From the NCBI RefSeq assembly GCF_004099695.1, contig NZ_SCHL01000008.1:62001-126000 (forward strand): a stretch of 64,000 nucleotides of DNA. The letters are read 5' to 3'. Under the pieces are notes generated by a model. It made no database searches. It saw nothing but the letters and a program-made list of their open reading frames with translations, and was not told where the DNA came from. Each line of letters begins with the position of its first letter. Position 1 is the first letter of the stretch. Positions 8,846-17,739 of this stretch are shown piece after piece. This DNA is from Methanosarcina sp. MSH10X1. GTDB taxonomy: Archaea; Halobacteriota; Methanosarcinia; Methanosarcinales; Methanosarcinaceae. Both the position numbers and the translations under genes were made by a program.

Positions 8846-9177
8846 TGTGGGAACTGCAGGAGAGATAAGGGCAATATTTTGATGAAGTTCAAAAATAAGT
8901 AAAAACTGTATTAGTGGATCGGCACTCATTCTGAATGTACTCATTAGAAAACGTATTTATTACAAACATGCTCATTAAAATAAAACACTCTAGATATACT
9001 CATTGAAAAGCAATCGTAAGTAATAAGTATTATTTTATCGTGGCTTTTGAGGGAATCCCTGTTAGGAATTCCCTTAGCTGCCACATTTAGACCGGAGAAC
9101 ATTCAGTATTGTTTTTCAGGTATCTTTTTTTAAAGTTAAAAGCATTATCAAAAAAGAATAAATTTAAAATTAAATTC
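8846..9177. other. Convergent intergenic region
   Basis: AT-rich spacer between the AhpD-like gene and echF. ACTCATT-type heptamers recur at 8924, 8939, 8970 (GCTCATT) and 8998. A hairpin at 9041-9082 may terminate transcription from both sides. No gene is seen. Confidence 0.5.
9041..9082. terminator. Candidate bidirectional terminator hairpin
   Basis: GGGAATCC (9051-9058) pairs with GGAATTCCC (9065-9073) with one bulge, and flanking TGGC/GCCA extends the stem. It sits between convergent genes. Confidence 0.45.
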
Positions 9178-9546
9178 TTATTTTGAAGCTGCTTTCGGTG
9201 CTTTTGGTTTGTCTACTATCGGAACTACTACTTTAACAGTTTCTTTCGCACCGGTTTTTACTCTTTCATTAGATATCGATAGACAGTCTTTCGGGCAACC
9301 AACAACGCATTCGGTGCACATAATGCATCGAAATAGATTAATTTCCCACATTTTGTCGGCTTTGGTGACTGTAATTGCATCCGGTGGACATTTCTTCTGA
9401 CATATCCCGCAGAGAATACAGTTTCCAGGATCGAAAACAATCCTTCCTTTAAACTCTTTGAAAGGTTCCCTTATCTCGAAGGGGTAAAGTCTGGTAGCCG
9501 GTTTACGAGAAATGTTTGTTAGAACAAGATTTAACATACCCATCAT
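9178..9546 (-). CDS. echF: Ech hydrogenase subunit F (2x[4Fe-4S] ferredoxin-like)
   Basis: A 122-residue polyferredoxin subunit with two CxxCxxCxxxC clusters, Cys43/46/49/53 and Cys74/77/80/84. In Ech it carries electrons between ferredoxin and the hydrogenase module on the cytoplasmic side of the membrane and is homologous to NuoI. A Lys/Ala/Pro-rich C-terminal tail follows the cluster domain. It is the last gene of echABCDEF, 13 bases after echE. The assignment rests on the two clusters and on gene order. Confidence 0.93.
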   Translation of the reverse strand: MMGMLNLVLTNISRKPATRLYPFEIREPFKEFKGRIVFDPGNCILCGICQKKCPPDAITVTKADKMWEINLFRCIMCTECVVGCPKDCLSISNERVKTGAKETVKVVVPIVDKPKAPKAASK

Positions 9547-9559
9547 ATCACCCTTCTCT

Positions 9560-10636
9560 TTATCTTTCAGTGCAGCTAATGCAGGGATCTATAGTAAGCA
9601 CGACTATAGGCACATCTGCGAGTCTAACGCCTGGGAGCATCAGTAACAGTGAAGGTATATTTGCAAAGGTAGGGGTTCTTACTTTAAGCCTTTCCAGGTT
9701 TTTAGTACCATTACCTTTCACATAGTATACAACTTCACCTCTGGGCTGCTCTGTTCTCATAATTGCTTCACCGGTTGGGAAGCCCTTTATGGGTGTTGCA
9801 ATATCACCATTAGGCAGCTTGGAGATCGCATTTCTTATCAGCTTAATAGACTCATATAATTCATCTATTCTTACTTTAGTCCTGCCGTAGCAATCTCCCT
9901 CTTTCGCGACAGCTGTCTTAAAACCGAGATCCTTATAAATATCCCAGTCCGCTGTCTCTCTTACGTCGATGGCGTTTCCGCTTCCTCTAAGTGTAGGACC
10001 GGCAGTTCCAGCCTCATATGCAAGCTGCTTTGACATTGTAGCTAGGCCTACAAGTCTTTGCTTAACCGTGTAATTGTTTACGAACACTTTTTCAATGTCT
10101 TTAATTTTGGGTTCCAGCGAATCACACATTTTCAGAAGCATGTCAATGTTCTCTTTAGTCAAATCTCTGCTGACTCCTCCGACTTTGGATATTGAATGTA
10201 TGACTCTGTTTCCAGTGATTCTCTCCGCTACATCCAGTACTTCCTCTCTGTACTTCCAGCATTCGTAAAAGAGACTTTCAAACCCGAAGCCATCGGCAAA
10301 CAGACCGAGCCAGAGAAGGTGACTGTGAAGTCTGTTGAGTTCACCAACTATTACTCTTATATACTCTGCCCTTTCAGGAATCTCGGCATCGAAAAGTTTT
10401 TCGACTGCCTTTGTATAGGTTATTCCGTGGAGGGCACTGCATATTCCGCAAATTCTCTCGCAAATATATGTGGTTTGATTATAGTCCTTTGTGTCTATAA
10501 ATTTCTCAAGCCCTCTGTGAACGTAGCCCAGTGAGGGAAGTGCTCCAACAACAACATCGTTATCAATCTCAAGTTTTAACGATACTGGTTCGGGTAAAAC
10601 GGGATGTTGAGGACCAAACGGTATTACGGTTGTCAT
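9560..10636 (-). CDS. echE: Ech hydrogenase large subunit ([NiFe] catalytic)
   Basis: A 358-residue NuoD/[NiFe] large subunit. The Ni ligands are visible as RICGIC (Cys63, Cys66) and DPCISC (Cys352, Cys355). The protein ends three residues after the last Cys, so there is no C-terminal extension for a maturation protease to remove, as known for Ech-type enzymes. It catalyses reversible proton reduction or hydrogen oxidation coupled to ferredoxin and ion translocation. It lies between echD and echF in the operon. Motifs and context make the call secure. Confidence 0.96.
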   Translation of the reverse strand: MTTVIPFGPQHPVLPEPVSLKLEIDNDVVVGALPSLGYVHRGLEKFIDTKDYNQTTYICERICGICSALHGITYTKAVEKLFDAEIPERAEYIRVIVGELNRLHSHLLWLGLFADGFGFESLFYECWKYREEVLDVAERITGNRVIHSISKVGGVSRDLTKENIDMLLKMCDSLEPKIKDIEKVFVNNYTVKQRLVGLATMSKQLAYEAGTAGPTLRGSGNAIDVRETADWDIYKDLGFKTAVAKEGDCYGRTKVRIDELYESIKLIRNAISKLPNGDIATPIKGFPTGEAIMRTEQPRGEVVYYVKGNGTKNLERLKVRTPTFANIPSLLLMLPGVRLADVPIVVLTIDPCISCTER

Positions 10637-10658
10637 GTGATTCTCCTCTCAAATTGCT

Positions 10659-11009
10659 TTAAGCTAAGGGAGCTTTCGGACTGTTTGGCGTTAAGTAGAG
10701 GTGTCCCTTGTAATCTATTGCTAAACCTTCGAAGGTCAATCCAAAGAGGTCCTGGTACTCATTCTCGATCAAAAGTGCACAGAGATAAATGCCTGATACA
10801 CTCTTGGGCTTCTCGCCTGGTTTCACAAAGTACCTTAGATTTTTTAATTTATTGTCTTTCTCAAAGACATATATAAAATCATGACCTTCGTTAGCTTTCA
10901 GGCATATCATAGTAGAGTATCGATAGCCATCACTTTTTAAACCCTCAATGGTTTTTAGCAGTTCTCCACTGCTTTTAATCTCTGTGGCTTCTATGGTATT
11001 CTCAAGCAT
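10659..11009 (-). CDS. echD: Ech hydrogenase subunit D
   Basis: A 116-residue hydrophilic protein with a NuoC-like fold (YRYSTMICLKANEGHDF region and a QDLFGLTFEG segment typical of the 30-kDa complex I subunit). It bridges catalytic and membrane parts and has no cofactor ligands visible. The start overlaps the echC stop by about 8 bases, consistent with translational coupling. Confidence 0.9.
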   Translation of the reverse strand: MLENTIEATEIKSSGELLKTIEGLKSDGYRYSTMICLKANEGHDFIYVFEKDNKLKNLRYFVKPGEKPKSVSGIYLCALLIENEYQDLFGLTFEGLAIDYKGHLYLTPNSPKAPLA

Positions 11010-11472
11010 TCGATGGCACCTCTTTCCCTTTCAATTTTACTTCTTTTCCTTTAATGTTCCCTTTCTTCTTGTTCTCAAGTATTGAAAGTGCCGCTACTAC
11101 GCCATCAAGTATGGCTTCAGGTCTTGGGCAGCATCCGGGAACATATGCATCTACGGGTATGACCTGGTCCACTCCGCCTATCACATTGTAGCAGTTATGG
11201 AATATCCCGCCTGTGGATGCACAGGCGCCGACTGCTAAAACAACTTTGGGATCAGGAATCTGGTTATAGATGTTCTTGATCACATTTACGTTTTTATAAT
11301 TCACCGAGCCTGTAACCACCATTATATCTGCTTGTTTGGGAGTACCAATGTTTAAAACACCAAATCTTTCAGCATCATATAGAGGAGTAAGACAGGCTAC
11401 TACTTCAATATCACAGCCATTACAACTGTTACAATTTACATGTATAATCCATGGGGATTTTGCCAAACTCAT
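11002..11472 (-). CDS. echC: Ech hydrogenase small subunit
   Basis: A 156-residue NuoB-like subunit. Cys residues for a single [4Fe-4S] proximal cluster are seen in CNSCNGC (14-20), GACAST and GCCPRP. It passes electrons between EchF clusters and the EchE Ni-Fe site. The order echB-echC-echD and the overlap with echD support the call. A Lys-rich tail (KKKGNIKGKEVKLKGKEV) follows the fold. Confidence 0.94.
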   Translation of the reverse strand: MSLAKSPWIIHVNCNSCNGCDIEVVACLTPLYDAERFGVLNIGTPKQADIMVVTGSVNYKNVNVIKNIYNQIPDPKVVLAVGACASTGGIFHNCYNVIGGVDQVIPVDAYVPGCCPRPEAILDGVVAALSILENKKKGNIKGKEVKLKGKEVPSNA

Positions 11473-11484
11473 AAGTCTCCCTCT

Positions 11485-12354
11485 TTACATTATTGTGGCT
11501 TCACTAAAGTACAGGAATGCTATGTTTACAATGGAAAGTATCAGTAAAACCGACCAGCTCAGTTTGAGCATCCACTGCCAGTAAACTCTTGCAGTAATGT
11601 TATCTATAAGAGTTACAAAGAAGAATGCAGCCGCAGATATGATCAAACCTATCAATGGGTTTACTGCCCAGAATACGAAAATAAGTCCTGTCAAGAACAC
11701 GTATTCATAGAAGTGCCCAATCTCAATTCCTGCCATACCTGGTCCCGAATATTCGGTAAGCATACCTTTAACCAGCTCCTGGTGAGCATGGTGAGAGGTC
11801 GAATAGTCAAAGGGTGATTTTTTCAGCTTTATATTCAGGACAACTATCATTGCTATGAATATAAGAGGCGTATATACCAGGAGAGGGGTTGATGCATCTA
11901 CTACTGCAGATAGCTTAAAAGTACCTGTAAGCAAGTATATTGCAAGAGCATACAATATTAAAATTGGTTCATATGCCAGTATAGCCATAATCTCCCTTGA
12001 ACTTCCTACCCTGGCGTATGGAGAACCAGTGCTCATTCCTCCTACTATGAGAGCTATTGATGATACTGTGTATACAAATATTATCATCAGAATATCTGCT
12101 CTAAACACTAACATCAAGAGGCTCAATATTAAGAAGGCTACGTATACTACCACGTAGAAGTTTTGAGATGGGTTTACAACCATGTTGTCTTTGCTGAGGA
12201 GTTTCTTGACATCGTAATATGGCTGCAAAAGAGGAGGGCCGACTCTACCCTGCAATCTTGCGGTAATTTTCCTGTCAATTCCTGCGTACAGGCAGCCGAT
12301 TATAGGAGCTACAAATATAACAAGAGCGGCTATTAAAATATCGGTCATATTCAT
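11485..12354 (-). CDS. echB: Ech hydrogenase membrane subunit B (NuoH-like)
   Basis: A 289-residue integral membrane protein with about eight hydrophobic segments. It contains the NuoH signature region GRVGPPLLQPYYDVKKLL near residues 36-53 and a SPFDYSTSHHAHQELVKG loop near the middle, both characteristic of the quinone-channel subunit homologs in Ech. It forms the interface between the hydrophilic arm and the ion-pumping membrane arm. Its start overlaps the echA stop by four bases. Confidence 0.95.
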   Translation of the reverse strand: MNMTDILIAALVIFVAPIIGCLYAGIDRKITARLQGRVGPPLLQPYYDVKKLLSKDNMVVNPSQNFYVVVYVAFLILSLLMLVFRADILMIIFVYTVSSIALIVGGMSTGSPYARVGSSREIMAILAYEPILILYALAIYLLTGTFKLSAVVDASTPLLVYTPLIFIAMIVVLNIKLKKSPFDYSTSHHAHQELVKGMLTEYSGPGMAGIEIGHFYEYVFLTGLIFVFWAVNPLIGLIISAAAFFFVTLIDNITARVYWQWMLKLSWSVLLILSIVNIAFLYFSEATIM

Positions 12355-14267
12355 ATCAATACTCCTCCCGCTAATGCAATTATGATAAGTATTATGGAAA
12401 TTGCATATCCGAGTGTTGTAAGTTTACTTTCTCCAAAAGTATTCTGGAGGTAAATGTTAGATACACTGCTCTTATCATAGCTGCAAAGTCCGTTTCTGAA
12501 CATTAATTTGTCCATCTCCATATTGTTTTCCCCACACATATAATAGCCAGCTGTACGCGGGGTGAACATATTTCTGGTAGCGAAATAAATCACGAAAGCC
12601 AGAGCAAGCGCTACAAATATTGCGGCGTAGGCAAATGCCCCAATCTCGGAAGTGAATTGTCCAGCCTGCCCTGAGACGGTAGGAGCAGTGTTGAGTAAGA
12701 TCTCGACCTGAGGTCTAATGAAATAGTCGTATATTGTAAATACAAGTATACTTGTAGCCACTATAGCTAGTCCAAGGAAGGACAGTGGGAAGTATGTTTC
12801 CGGTTTTTTGTGGTGAACTGCATTTTTATCCATGCTGGATGATAGGATTGTTCCCATCCACTTAGCATAATAAACTGTAGTGAGTGCACTTCCAAGTATA
12901 AGGAAGACTATCACAATAGGATTGCTTGATGCAGCTTCCATTGATACCCATTTTGTAAGCAGTACCCCAAAAGGAGGTAACAGCATGGATACCATTCCCA
13001 GAGCTGCAAGTGTGGTGAGAAGAGGAGCCTTCTTTACTAATCCTGACATGTCCTCGATATCTCGGCTTCCTATAGTGTGCTCGATTTCACCTGTGCACAG
13101 GAAGAGAAGAGCTTTTGATATTGCGTGGAACAGAATCAGCATAATCGCAGCAGCTACAGCAAGAGGTGTGCCGATTCCAGCGCTTGCGATAATTAATCCC
13201 AGGTTTGCAATAGTGGAGTAAGCAAGTACTCTCTTGGCATTTCTCTGGGATAAGGCTAAAGCCGAGCACATAACGAAGGTAAAGCTACCGTAAACTGCAA
13301 TGGCTGTTCCGAGACTTGATCCTGCAAAAGCCGGCACAAGTTTGACAACTAAAAACACACCAGCATTTACCATCGTGCTTGAGTGCAGTAAGGCAGAAAC
13401 CGGGGTTGGAGCTACCATTGCGCCCAAGAGCCAGCTCTGGAAAGGCATCTGAGCAGATTTCGCAAAGCCTCCGATACAGAGTAGGGCAACAGGAAGAGCT
13501 ACAACGGCCATTGCTGCTGCGTCAGTTCCAGCGTAAACTCCAATTCCAGAAAGGGTAGCGATATCATTAGTAGCGAGAAGAATTATGCCTACAGAAAAAG
13601 CAATTCCACCTACAAGGTTCAAAGCCAGAGCCCTGAAACCGTTATTTATTCCTTCTTCATCCATATTGTATGAGATCAACACGAACGAACACAGAGTTGT
13701 CAGTTCCCAGAAAAGGAACAGCCATCCCAGTGTGTCAGCCATTACAAGACCGTTCATGGCTGCCAGGAAGAAGCTCATTGTAAAGTAGAAAGTTTTTTGT
13801 CTGTTTAAATGCCTGTGCTCTTCATATTCATCCATATAACCGGTTGCAAATAAAATAATTGCAGTACCGACTATATTCACAATTAATATCATTATCTGGG
13901 AAAATTGATCGATATTAAAAGAAGCACCTTCGGCATGTGGCGCATTGGTAAAAGTGTAAGCAAATATAGCTGCTGAAATTATTCCCAGTGCAAGTGTAGG
14001 CCAGTTTTTATATTTTGCTGACACAGCAATAATAAATAGTATCACCAGTACTTCGAGTATAAGGACAATGTTTTCAAACATTGCGAAATTTGGTTCGCCA
14101 ATTTCAACTACTCCAGTACCATCTAATACTAAATTAACTGATAAAGCTACTCCAATTATGAAAAAAGCCCAGGCCAAATACTTATATAGAGATTTGGGAA
14201 GGGCTACGAATAAAAGCGAAAACAGTATGGGTACTGCAATTAATAGCATAACAGTGTTTTCTATCAT
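12351..14267 (-). CDS. echA: Ech hydrogenase membrane subunit A (NuoL-like antiporter)
   Basis: A 638-residue Mrp/NuoL-type antiporter subunit with about 15-16 transmembrane helices. The conserved core includes the FWELTTLCSF segment and PTPVSALLHSSTMVNAGV, with Lys and His residues in the proton path. It probably translocates the coupling ion. It is the first gene of the operon. The ATG at 14267 is preceded by GGAGGAT, and an identical GATCGGAGGAT sits 16 bases further upstream. Confidence 0.95.
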   Translation of the reverse strand: MIENTVMLLIAVPILFSLLFVALPKSLYKYLAWAFFIIGVALSVNLVLDGTGVVEIGEPNFAMFENIVLILEVLVILFIIAVSAKYKNWPTLALGIISAAIFAYTFTNAPHAEGASFNIDQFSQIMILIVNIVGTAIILFATGYMDEYEEHRHLNRQKTFYFTMSFFLAAMNGLVMADTLGWLFLFWELTTLCSFVLISYNMDEEGINNGFRALALNLVGGIAFSVGIILLATNDIATLSGIGVYAGTDAAAMAVVALPVALLCIGGFAKSAQMPFQSWLLGAMVAPTPVSALLHSSTMVNAGVFLVVKLVPAFAGSSLGTAIAVYGSFTFVMCSALALSQRNAKRVLAYSTIANLGLIIASAGIGTPLAVAAAIMLILFHAISKALLFLCTGEIEHTIGSRDIEDMSGLVKKAPLLTTLAALGMVSMLLPPFGVLLTKWVSMEAASSNPIVIVFLILGSALTTVYYAKWMGTILSSSMDKNAVHHKKPETYFPLSFLGLAIVATSILVFTIYDYFIRPQVEILLNTAPTVSGQAGQFTSEIGAFAYAAIFVALALAFVIYFATRNMFTPRTAGYYMCGENNMEMDKLMFRNGLCSYDKSSVSNIYLQNTFGESKLTTLGYAISIILIIIALAGGVLI

Positions 14268-14274
14268 ACAGCGT

Positions 14275-14301
14275 ATCCTCCGATCTATTAATCCTCCGAT
14301 C
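14275..14301 (-). repeat. Tandem duplication of the echA ribosome-binding segment
   Basis: ATCCTCCGATC occurs at 14275-14285 and again at 14291-14301 (plus-strand reading), i.e. GATCGGAGGAT twice with a 16-base period. The proximal copy is correctly spaced for the echA ATG; the distal copy has no start codon behind it. Confidence 0.7.
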
Positions 14302-14440
14302 CGTTTATTCTCTGACTATGTGGCGGAATTTATACAGTTGAAAAACAAATCAATTATGTATGACGTTTTTATAACCCTTTTTTTATATCCCGAAAGGTTT
14401 TTATATTGATTTCTCAGCCCAACTGCGCAATTCCTGAGTA

Positions 14441-14488
14441 TATAAGAATATGGACTAATAGTCCACTAATATTATAATATTCTTATAT
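14441..14488. promoter_or_regulatory. Nested inverted repeat with TATA-like arms upstream of ech
   Basis: TATAAGAATAT (14441-14451) and ATATTCTTATA (14478-14488) are perfect 11-bp arms; inside, TGGACT-AAT-AGTCCA (14451-14465) forms a second perfect inverted repeat. Both outer arms contain a TATA-like core, so this could be a promoter with a dyad operator or an RNA structure in the leader. Confidence 0.45.
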
Positions 14489-14519
14489 CAAAATCACAAG
14501 AAATAATAATATGCGAATA

Positions 14520-14540
14520 ATGTCGATATAAATTCGACAT
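14520..14540. promoter_or_regulatory. ATGTCGA/TCGACAT dyad
   Basis: ATGTCGA (14520-14526), TATAAAT spacer, TCGACAT (14534-14540): a perfect 7-bp inverted repeat whose spacer is a TATA-like sequence. A regulator-binding site is plausible. Confidence 0.4.
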
Positions 14541-14561
14541 GTTGCCAATTCTTAATTATAG

Positions 14562-14606
14562 CAAAGGCATATTTAAAGATAGTGATTTTCTTTTCAATTT
14601 TATATT
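14562..14606. repeat. Upstream ech element, copy 1
   Basis: Begins CAAAGGCATATTTAAAGATA, continues AGTGATTTTC and a T-rich part ending TTTTATATT. Similarity to copy 3 extends about 17 bases further left (CCAAT...TTAATTATA). Confidence 0.7.
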
Positions 14607-14748
14607 ACTAAGAAGAATAATGGACAAAATAGCCCCCAAATATTGTTTTTTTCCGATTTTCTTTTTTATAGTAACAATGCTACTCAATGCTAATATGTGC
14701 TACCAGGTAACTTCAATATCCTACTAAAGTTATGTAAATTAGCATGCA

Positions 14749-14793
14749 CAAAGCCCTATTTAAATATAGTGGTTTCAGTTTATTTTTATATTG
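14749..14793. repeat. Upstream ech element, copy 2
   Basis: Begins CAAAGCCCTATTTAAATATA and continues GTGGTTTCAG to TTTTTATATT. It is the most divergent of the three copies, 187 bases from copy 1 and 153 from copy 3. Confidence 0.65.
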
Positions 14794-14901
14794 CTCCTGA
14801 GATTTATTTTTTAATAGCCTTCAAATCTCACAGTTATCCAAATCTAAAGACCGAAATAAAAAATAAACAATAATATCAAATTATTCCAATAATTAATATA
14901 A

Positions 14902-14948
14902 CAAAGGCATATTTAAAGAAAGTGATTTTATCTTTATTTTTATATAAT
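14902..14948. repeat. Upstream ech element, copy 3
   Basis: Begins CAAAGGCATATTTAAAGAAA, continues GTGATTTTATC to TTTTTATATAAT. It is nearly identical to copy 1 over the first 30 bases. Confidence 0.7.
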
Positions 14949-15107
14949 TCTTGTTATATACTGGAATAAACAGTCACATCGAACATAAAAAATGTTATTT
15001 ACAGGCCATTTCACAAATAACTTAGATAGGTGTATATAATTAAGCGCATTCCTGTCTGTCTATTCCATAAAGGGATAGGAAAACTTTTGAACTTATCTTC
15101 TGAATTT

Positions 15108-16178
15108 TCAAAATCTGAACTTATCTTTATTTTTTCTCATAATCCTAACCAGGGAAAGCATTACAGGAACTTCCACAAGCACACCCACTACAGTAGCAAG
15201 GGCTGCTCCCGAATTCATCCCGAAAAGGATGAGAGCCACTGCTACAGCCAGCTCAAAGAAATTGCTCGCTCCTATGAAAGTAGAGGGAGCAGCTTCTCTA
15301 TAGGAAATTCTAAGGTATTTCGCTCCTGCATACCCAATCCAGAAGATAAGGTAAGTTTGCAGTACAAGAGGGATTGCAATCAGGAGGATATGTAGAGGAT
15401 AATTTATAATATTCTCTCCCTGAAAAACAAAGATAAGGATAAGAGTAACTAAGAGACCAAGAGGGGTTACCCACTCAATTCTTCTTATCAGCCTGTTCTC
15501 AAACCAGGTAATGCCTTTTTTCCTTATCACTACCTGCCTTGTCAGCACAGCCAGACCGAGCGGCAGTGCTACATAAAAAACAACGGAAACGAATATAGTC
15601 ATCAGAGGCACAGGAAAATCGGTTGTGACCCCCAGGAGAAATTTCCCAAGAGGAGCAAAGAGAATCAGGATAATAAGATCATTTATTGATACCTGAATAA
15701 GTGCATAATTGATATTAGCCTTTGCAAGATAGGTCCAGACAAGTACCATTGCCGTGCAAGGGGCAAGTCCTAGCAGGATCATGCCTGCGATATACTGGTC
15801 CCGTAAATCCGCAGGAATAAACGATGCAAAGATTACACGCATGAAGAGCCATGCAATGAAAGCCATGGTAAAGGGCTTTACTATCCAGTTTACAGCAAGG
15901 GTTAGCAGAAGGGGCTTTAAATTTGCTTTAACATTCAGGATCTCTTCAAAGTTTATTTTCAACATGATAGGGTACATCATAATAAGAAGTACAACAGCTA
16001 CAGGTATGGAGACATTCGCAAGCTCGATTCTCCCTAGGGTATCCGCAAAACCCGGGAAAACGTAGCCGACTGCGGTTCCCAGTACTATGCAGATGGCAAC
16101 CCAGATAGAAAGATATTTACTGAAGAAGTCGAGTTCCCGTTCCTCCTCAAATTCTATTTTCTCTCTTTCTCCGGACAT
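15108..16178 (-). CDS. acr3: Acr3-type arsenite efflux permease
   Basis: A 356-residue membrane protein with about ten transmembrane helices in the bile acid/arsenite transporter fold. The Acr3 signature GLAPCTAMVLVW contains Cys141, the conserved membrane Cys that Acr3 pumps need. It exports arsenite (and possibly antimonite) using the membrane potential. The charged N-terminus (EREKIEFEEERELDFF) is cytoplasmic. Its ATG immediately follows the stop codon of the upstream UspA gene, so the two are translated from one message. No arsR or arsC is adjacent. Confidence 0.93.
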   Translation of the reverse strand: MSGEREKIEFEEERELDFFSKYLSIWVAICIVLGTAVGYVFPGFADTLGRIELANVSIPVAVVLLIMMYPIMLKINFEEILNVKANLKPLLLTLAVNWIVKPFTMAFIAWLFMRVIFASFIPADLRDQYIAGMILLGLAPCTAMVLVWTYLAKANINYALIQVSINDLIILILFAPLGKFLLGVTTDFPVPLMTIFVSVVFYVALPLGLAVLTRQVVIRKKGITWFENRLIRRIEWVTPLGLLVTLILIFVFQGENIINYPLHILLIAIPLVLQTYLIFWIGYAGAKYLRISYREAAPSTFIGASNFFELAVAVALILFGMNSGAALATVVGVLVEVPVMLSLVRIMRKNKDKFRF

Positions 16179-17054
16179 TTATTCTCCCTTCCTTCTTTCT
16201 CCCTCTCTTCCCCTGCTTGCCGGGATTAAAAGTACAGGTTTTATGGTTTGCCGGAGTACTTTCTCTACGGTACTTCCAAGCAGCAGTTCCTTCACTTCTC
16301 CCCTCCCTCTGGCAGTCAGTATAATAAGGGTAATATCTTCTGTTTCGGCAAGCCTGGTAATTTCTTCAGACGGAACCCCTTGAGGAATGCTGTACCTGAC
16401 ATTAACTCCCGAAAAACGTTTCCCTAGCTCTTGAAGTCGGCTGATTGTTTCTGCCCTCTGCTCGTCAAGCAGATCGAAATCTTTTATATTATCTATAACA
16501 TGGACAAACACAATCTCTTTCAGGATTTCAGTAAACTCCTGAAGCTGCTCAACCGCCCTTATGGATTCTTTTGAGAAATCAAGAGGCACGAGAATTCTGG
16601 AAAAAGTTGTTCGGCAGGCTTTCCCGTAAACTTCCTTTCCTTCTCTCAGAACGTTATATTTTTCGATAAGAAGCATCCTTTCGGATCTGTGAGTTATATA
16701 TTCCGTAGTTCTTCCCAGCAATCTGCCCTTTATAAGTCCTTCAGTGGTTGCTCCCATTATGATACAGTCAACGTGGTTCTGGTTGGCAACCTCTATTATA
16801 ACCTTTTTGACCTCTCCGACCACAACCAGTGCTTCGGCTTCAAGCTCAAGGGCTGTGGCAAAGTCCGCATAATGTTCAATCTCTTCTTTTGCATGCCTCT
16901 CAAACATCGGGGCAAGCCCCTGAGCTTTATGGATATCTATCACATGCAGCAGAATGACTCTCTTTAGTCCGGCATTTTTCAATTCCCCTATGCAGCCGAG
17001 CAAATCTTCCGTTTCTATGGTGAAATCAGTAGGAACAAGCACTCTTTCAATCAA
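16179..17054 (-). CDS. Tandem-domain universal stress protein (UspA family)
   Basis: A 291-residue protein with two UspA domains, about 1-140 and 150-285. Each begins with the hydrophobic strand and Asp (RVLVPTDF, RILVPLDF) and ends with a G-x9-GS/T nucleotide-binding segment (ARGRGEVKELLLGST in domain 2). Such proteins bind ATP or AMP and respond to stress. The frame starts at a TTG (17054) behind a GGGGG run; a GTG at 17042 is an alternative. It is directly joined to acr3, which suggests co-expression under arsenite or general stress. Confidence 0.85.
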   Translation of the reverse strand: MIERVLVPTDFTIETEDLLGCIGELKNAGLKRVILLHVIDIHKAQGLAPMFERHAKEEIEHYADFATALELEAEALVVVGEVKKVIIEVANQNHVDCIIMGATTEGLIKGRLLGRTTEYITHRSERMLLIEKYNVLREGKEVYGKACRTTFSRILVPLDFSKESIRAVEQLQEFTEILKEIVFVHVIDNIKDFDLLDEQRAETISRLQELGKRFSGVNVRYSIPQGVPSEEITRLAETEDITLIILTARGRGEVKELLLGSTVEKVLRQTIKPVLLIPASRGREGERRKGE

Positions 17055-17739
17055 TCCAATGCCCCCGGTTTCAGAGGATACCCCAAAAGCTTCTTCACTT
17101 CACTGTCTCTTCCTCTTCAAGACTCCTTTTTATAGTATATTTTTGCAGCATAAATAGGTATAATAATGACTCTACCTGGGGTCGGAAACATGTAACTTAA
17201 GGTTATAACTGTTGATAAGGTAAAAAGATAGAATGCCTCCTCTGCTGACGCCTATAACTATATGTATCCATACCTTCCCCACGGGTGTCTTTTATGTTTT
17301 CAAAGGTAAAGCCCAGTCTTTCCTTTACTGTCAGCTCTTCGGGATTTCCAGTCTGCTGTCCTGCTTCTATCTTATAAATAAAGTCCTCCGTATACTCTCT
17401 TTAGAATATGAACTTTATTTTTGATTAATCATGGTCTTTCAGTTTCCCTTAATTTTTGTATTTTTCATTTCGTTTATCTATCAATATACATTTATATGTT
17501 TATTTGAAGTATAATTCTATCGCTTTAAGTAAATCTTTTTATAATAATACCTGAGTTAGAGTGAGCATCTTACTACAGCAAGACTCAAAACAGATCCGTT
17601 TCAGGTTTACGTTCAGAGTTTAATGTATACCTGCTAAAAAGTAAGAAGACCTTTAGGGATGCACTGGTTTGAGAAAATCAATTGAAAAGTTGAAAACGGT
17701 TAAATTGCATTTTTGAAAAATACTTATTGAGGGTCACAT
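17055..17739. other. Intergenic region with the usp-acr3 promoter
   Basis: A TATA-like element (ACTATAAAAAGG on the minus strand, 17124-17140) fits a promoter for usp-acr3. The remainder is AT-rich with no coding frame I can support. The right end holds the ribosome-binding site of the Cys-rich miniprotein. Confidence 0.5.

Larger units (their letters stand above)
14268..15107. other. Long repeat-bearing region upstream of echA
   Basis: About 840 bases without a convincing gene, A+T-rich. It contains a duplicated ribosome-binding segment, two inverted repeats (14441-14488 and 14520-14540), and three copies of a roughly 45-bp element at 14562, 14749 and 14902. Each copy includes a TATA-like CTTTAAATATG-type core when read toward ech. 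It probably holds the ech promoter(s). The neighbour on the far side is convergently placed acr3, so the full region can serve echA. Confidence 0.6.

Noticed and set aside
14562-14948. CRISPR array upstream of ech
   Set aside because: Only three diverged copies with spacings of 187 and 153 bases, no spacers of even length and no cas genes.
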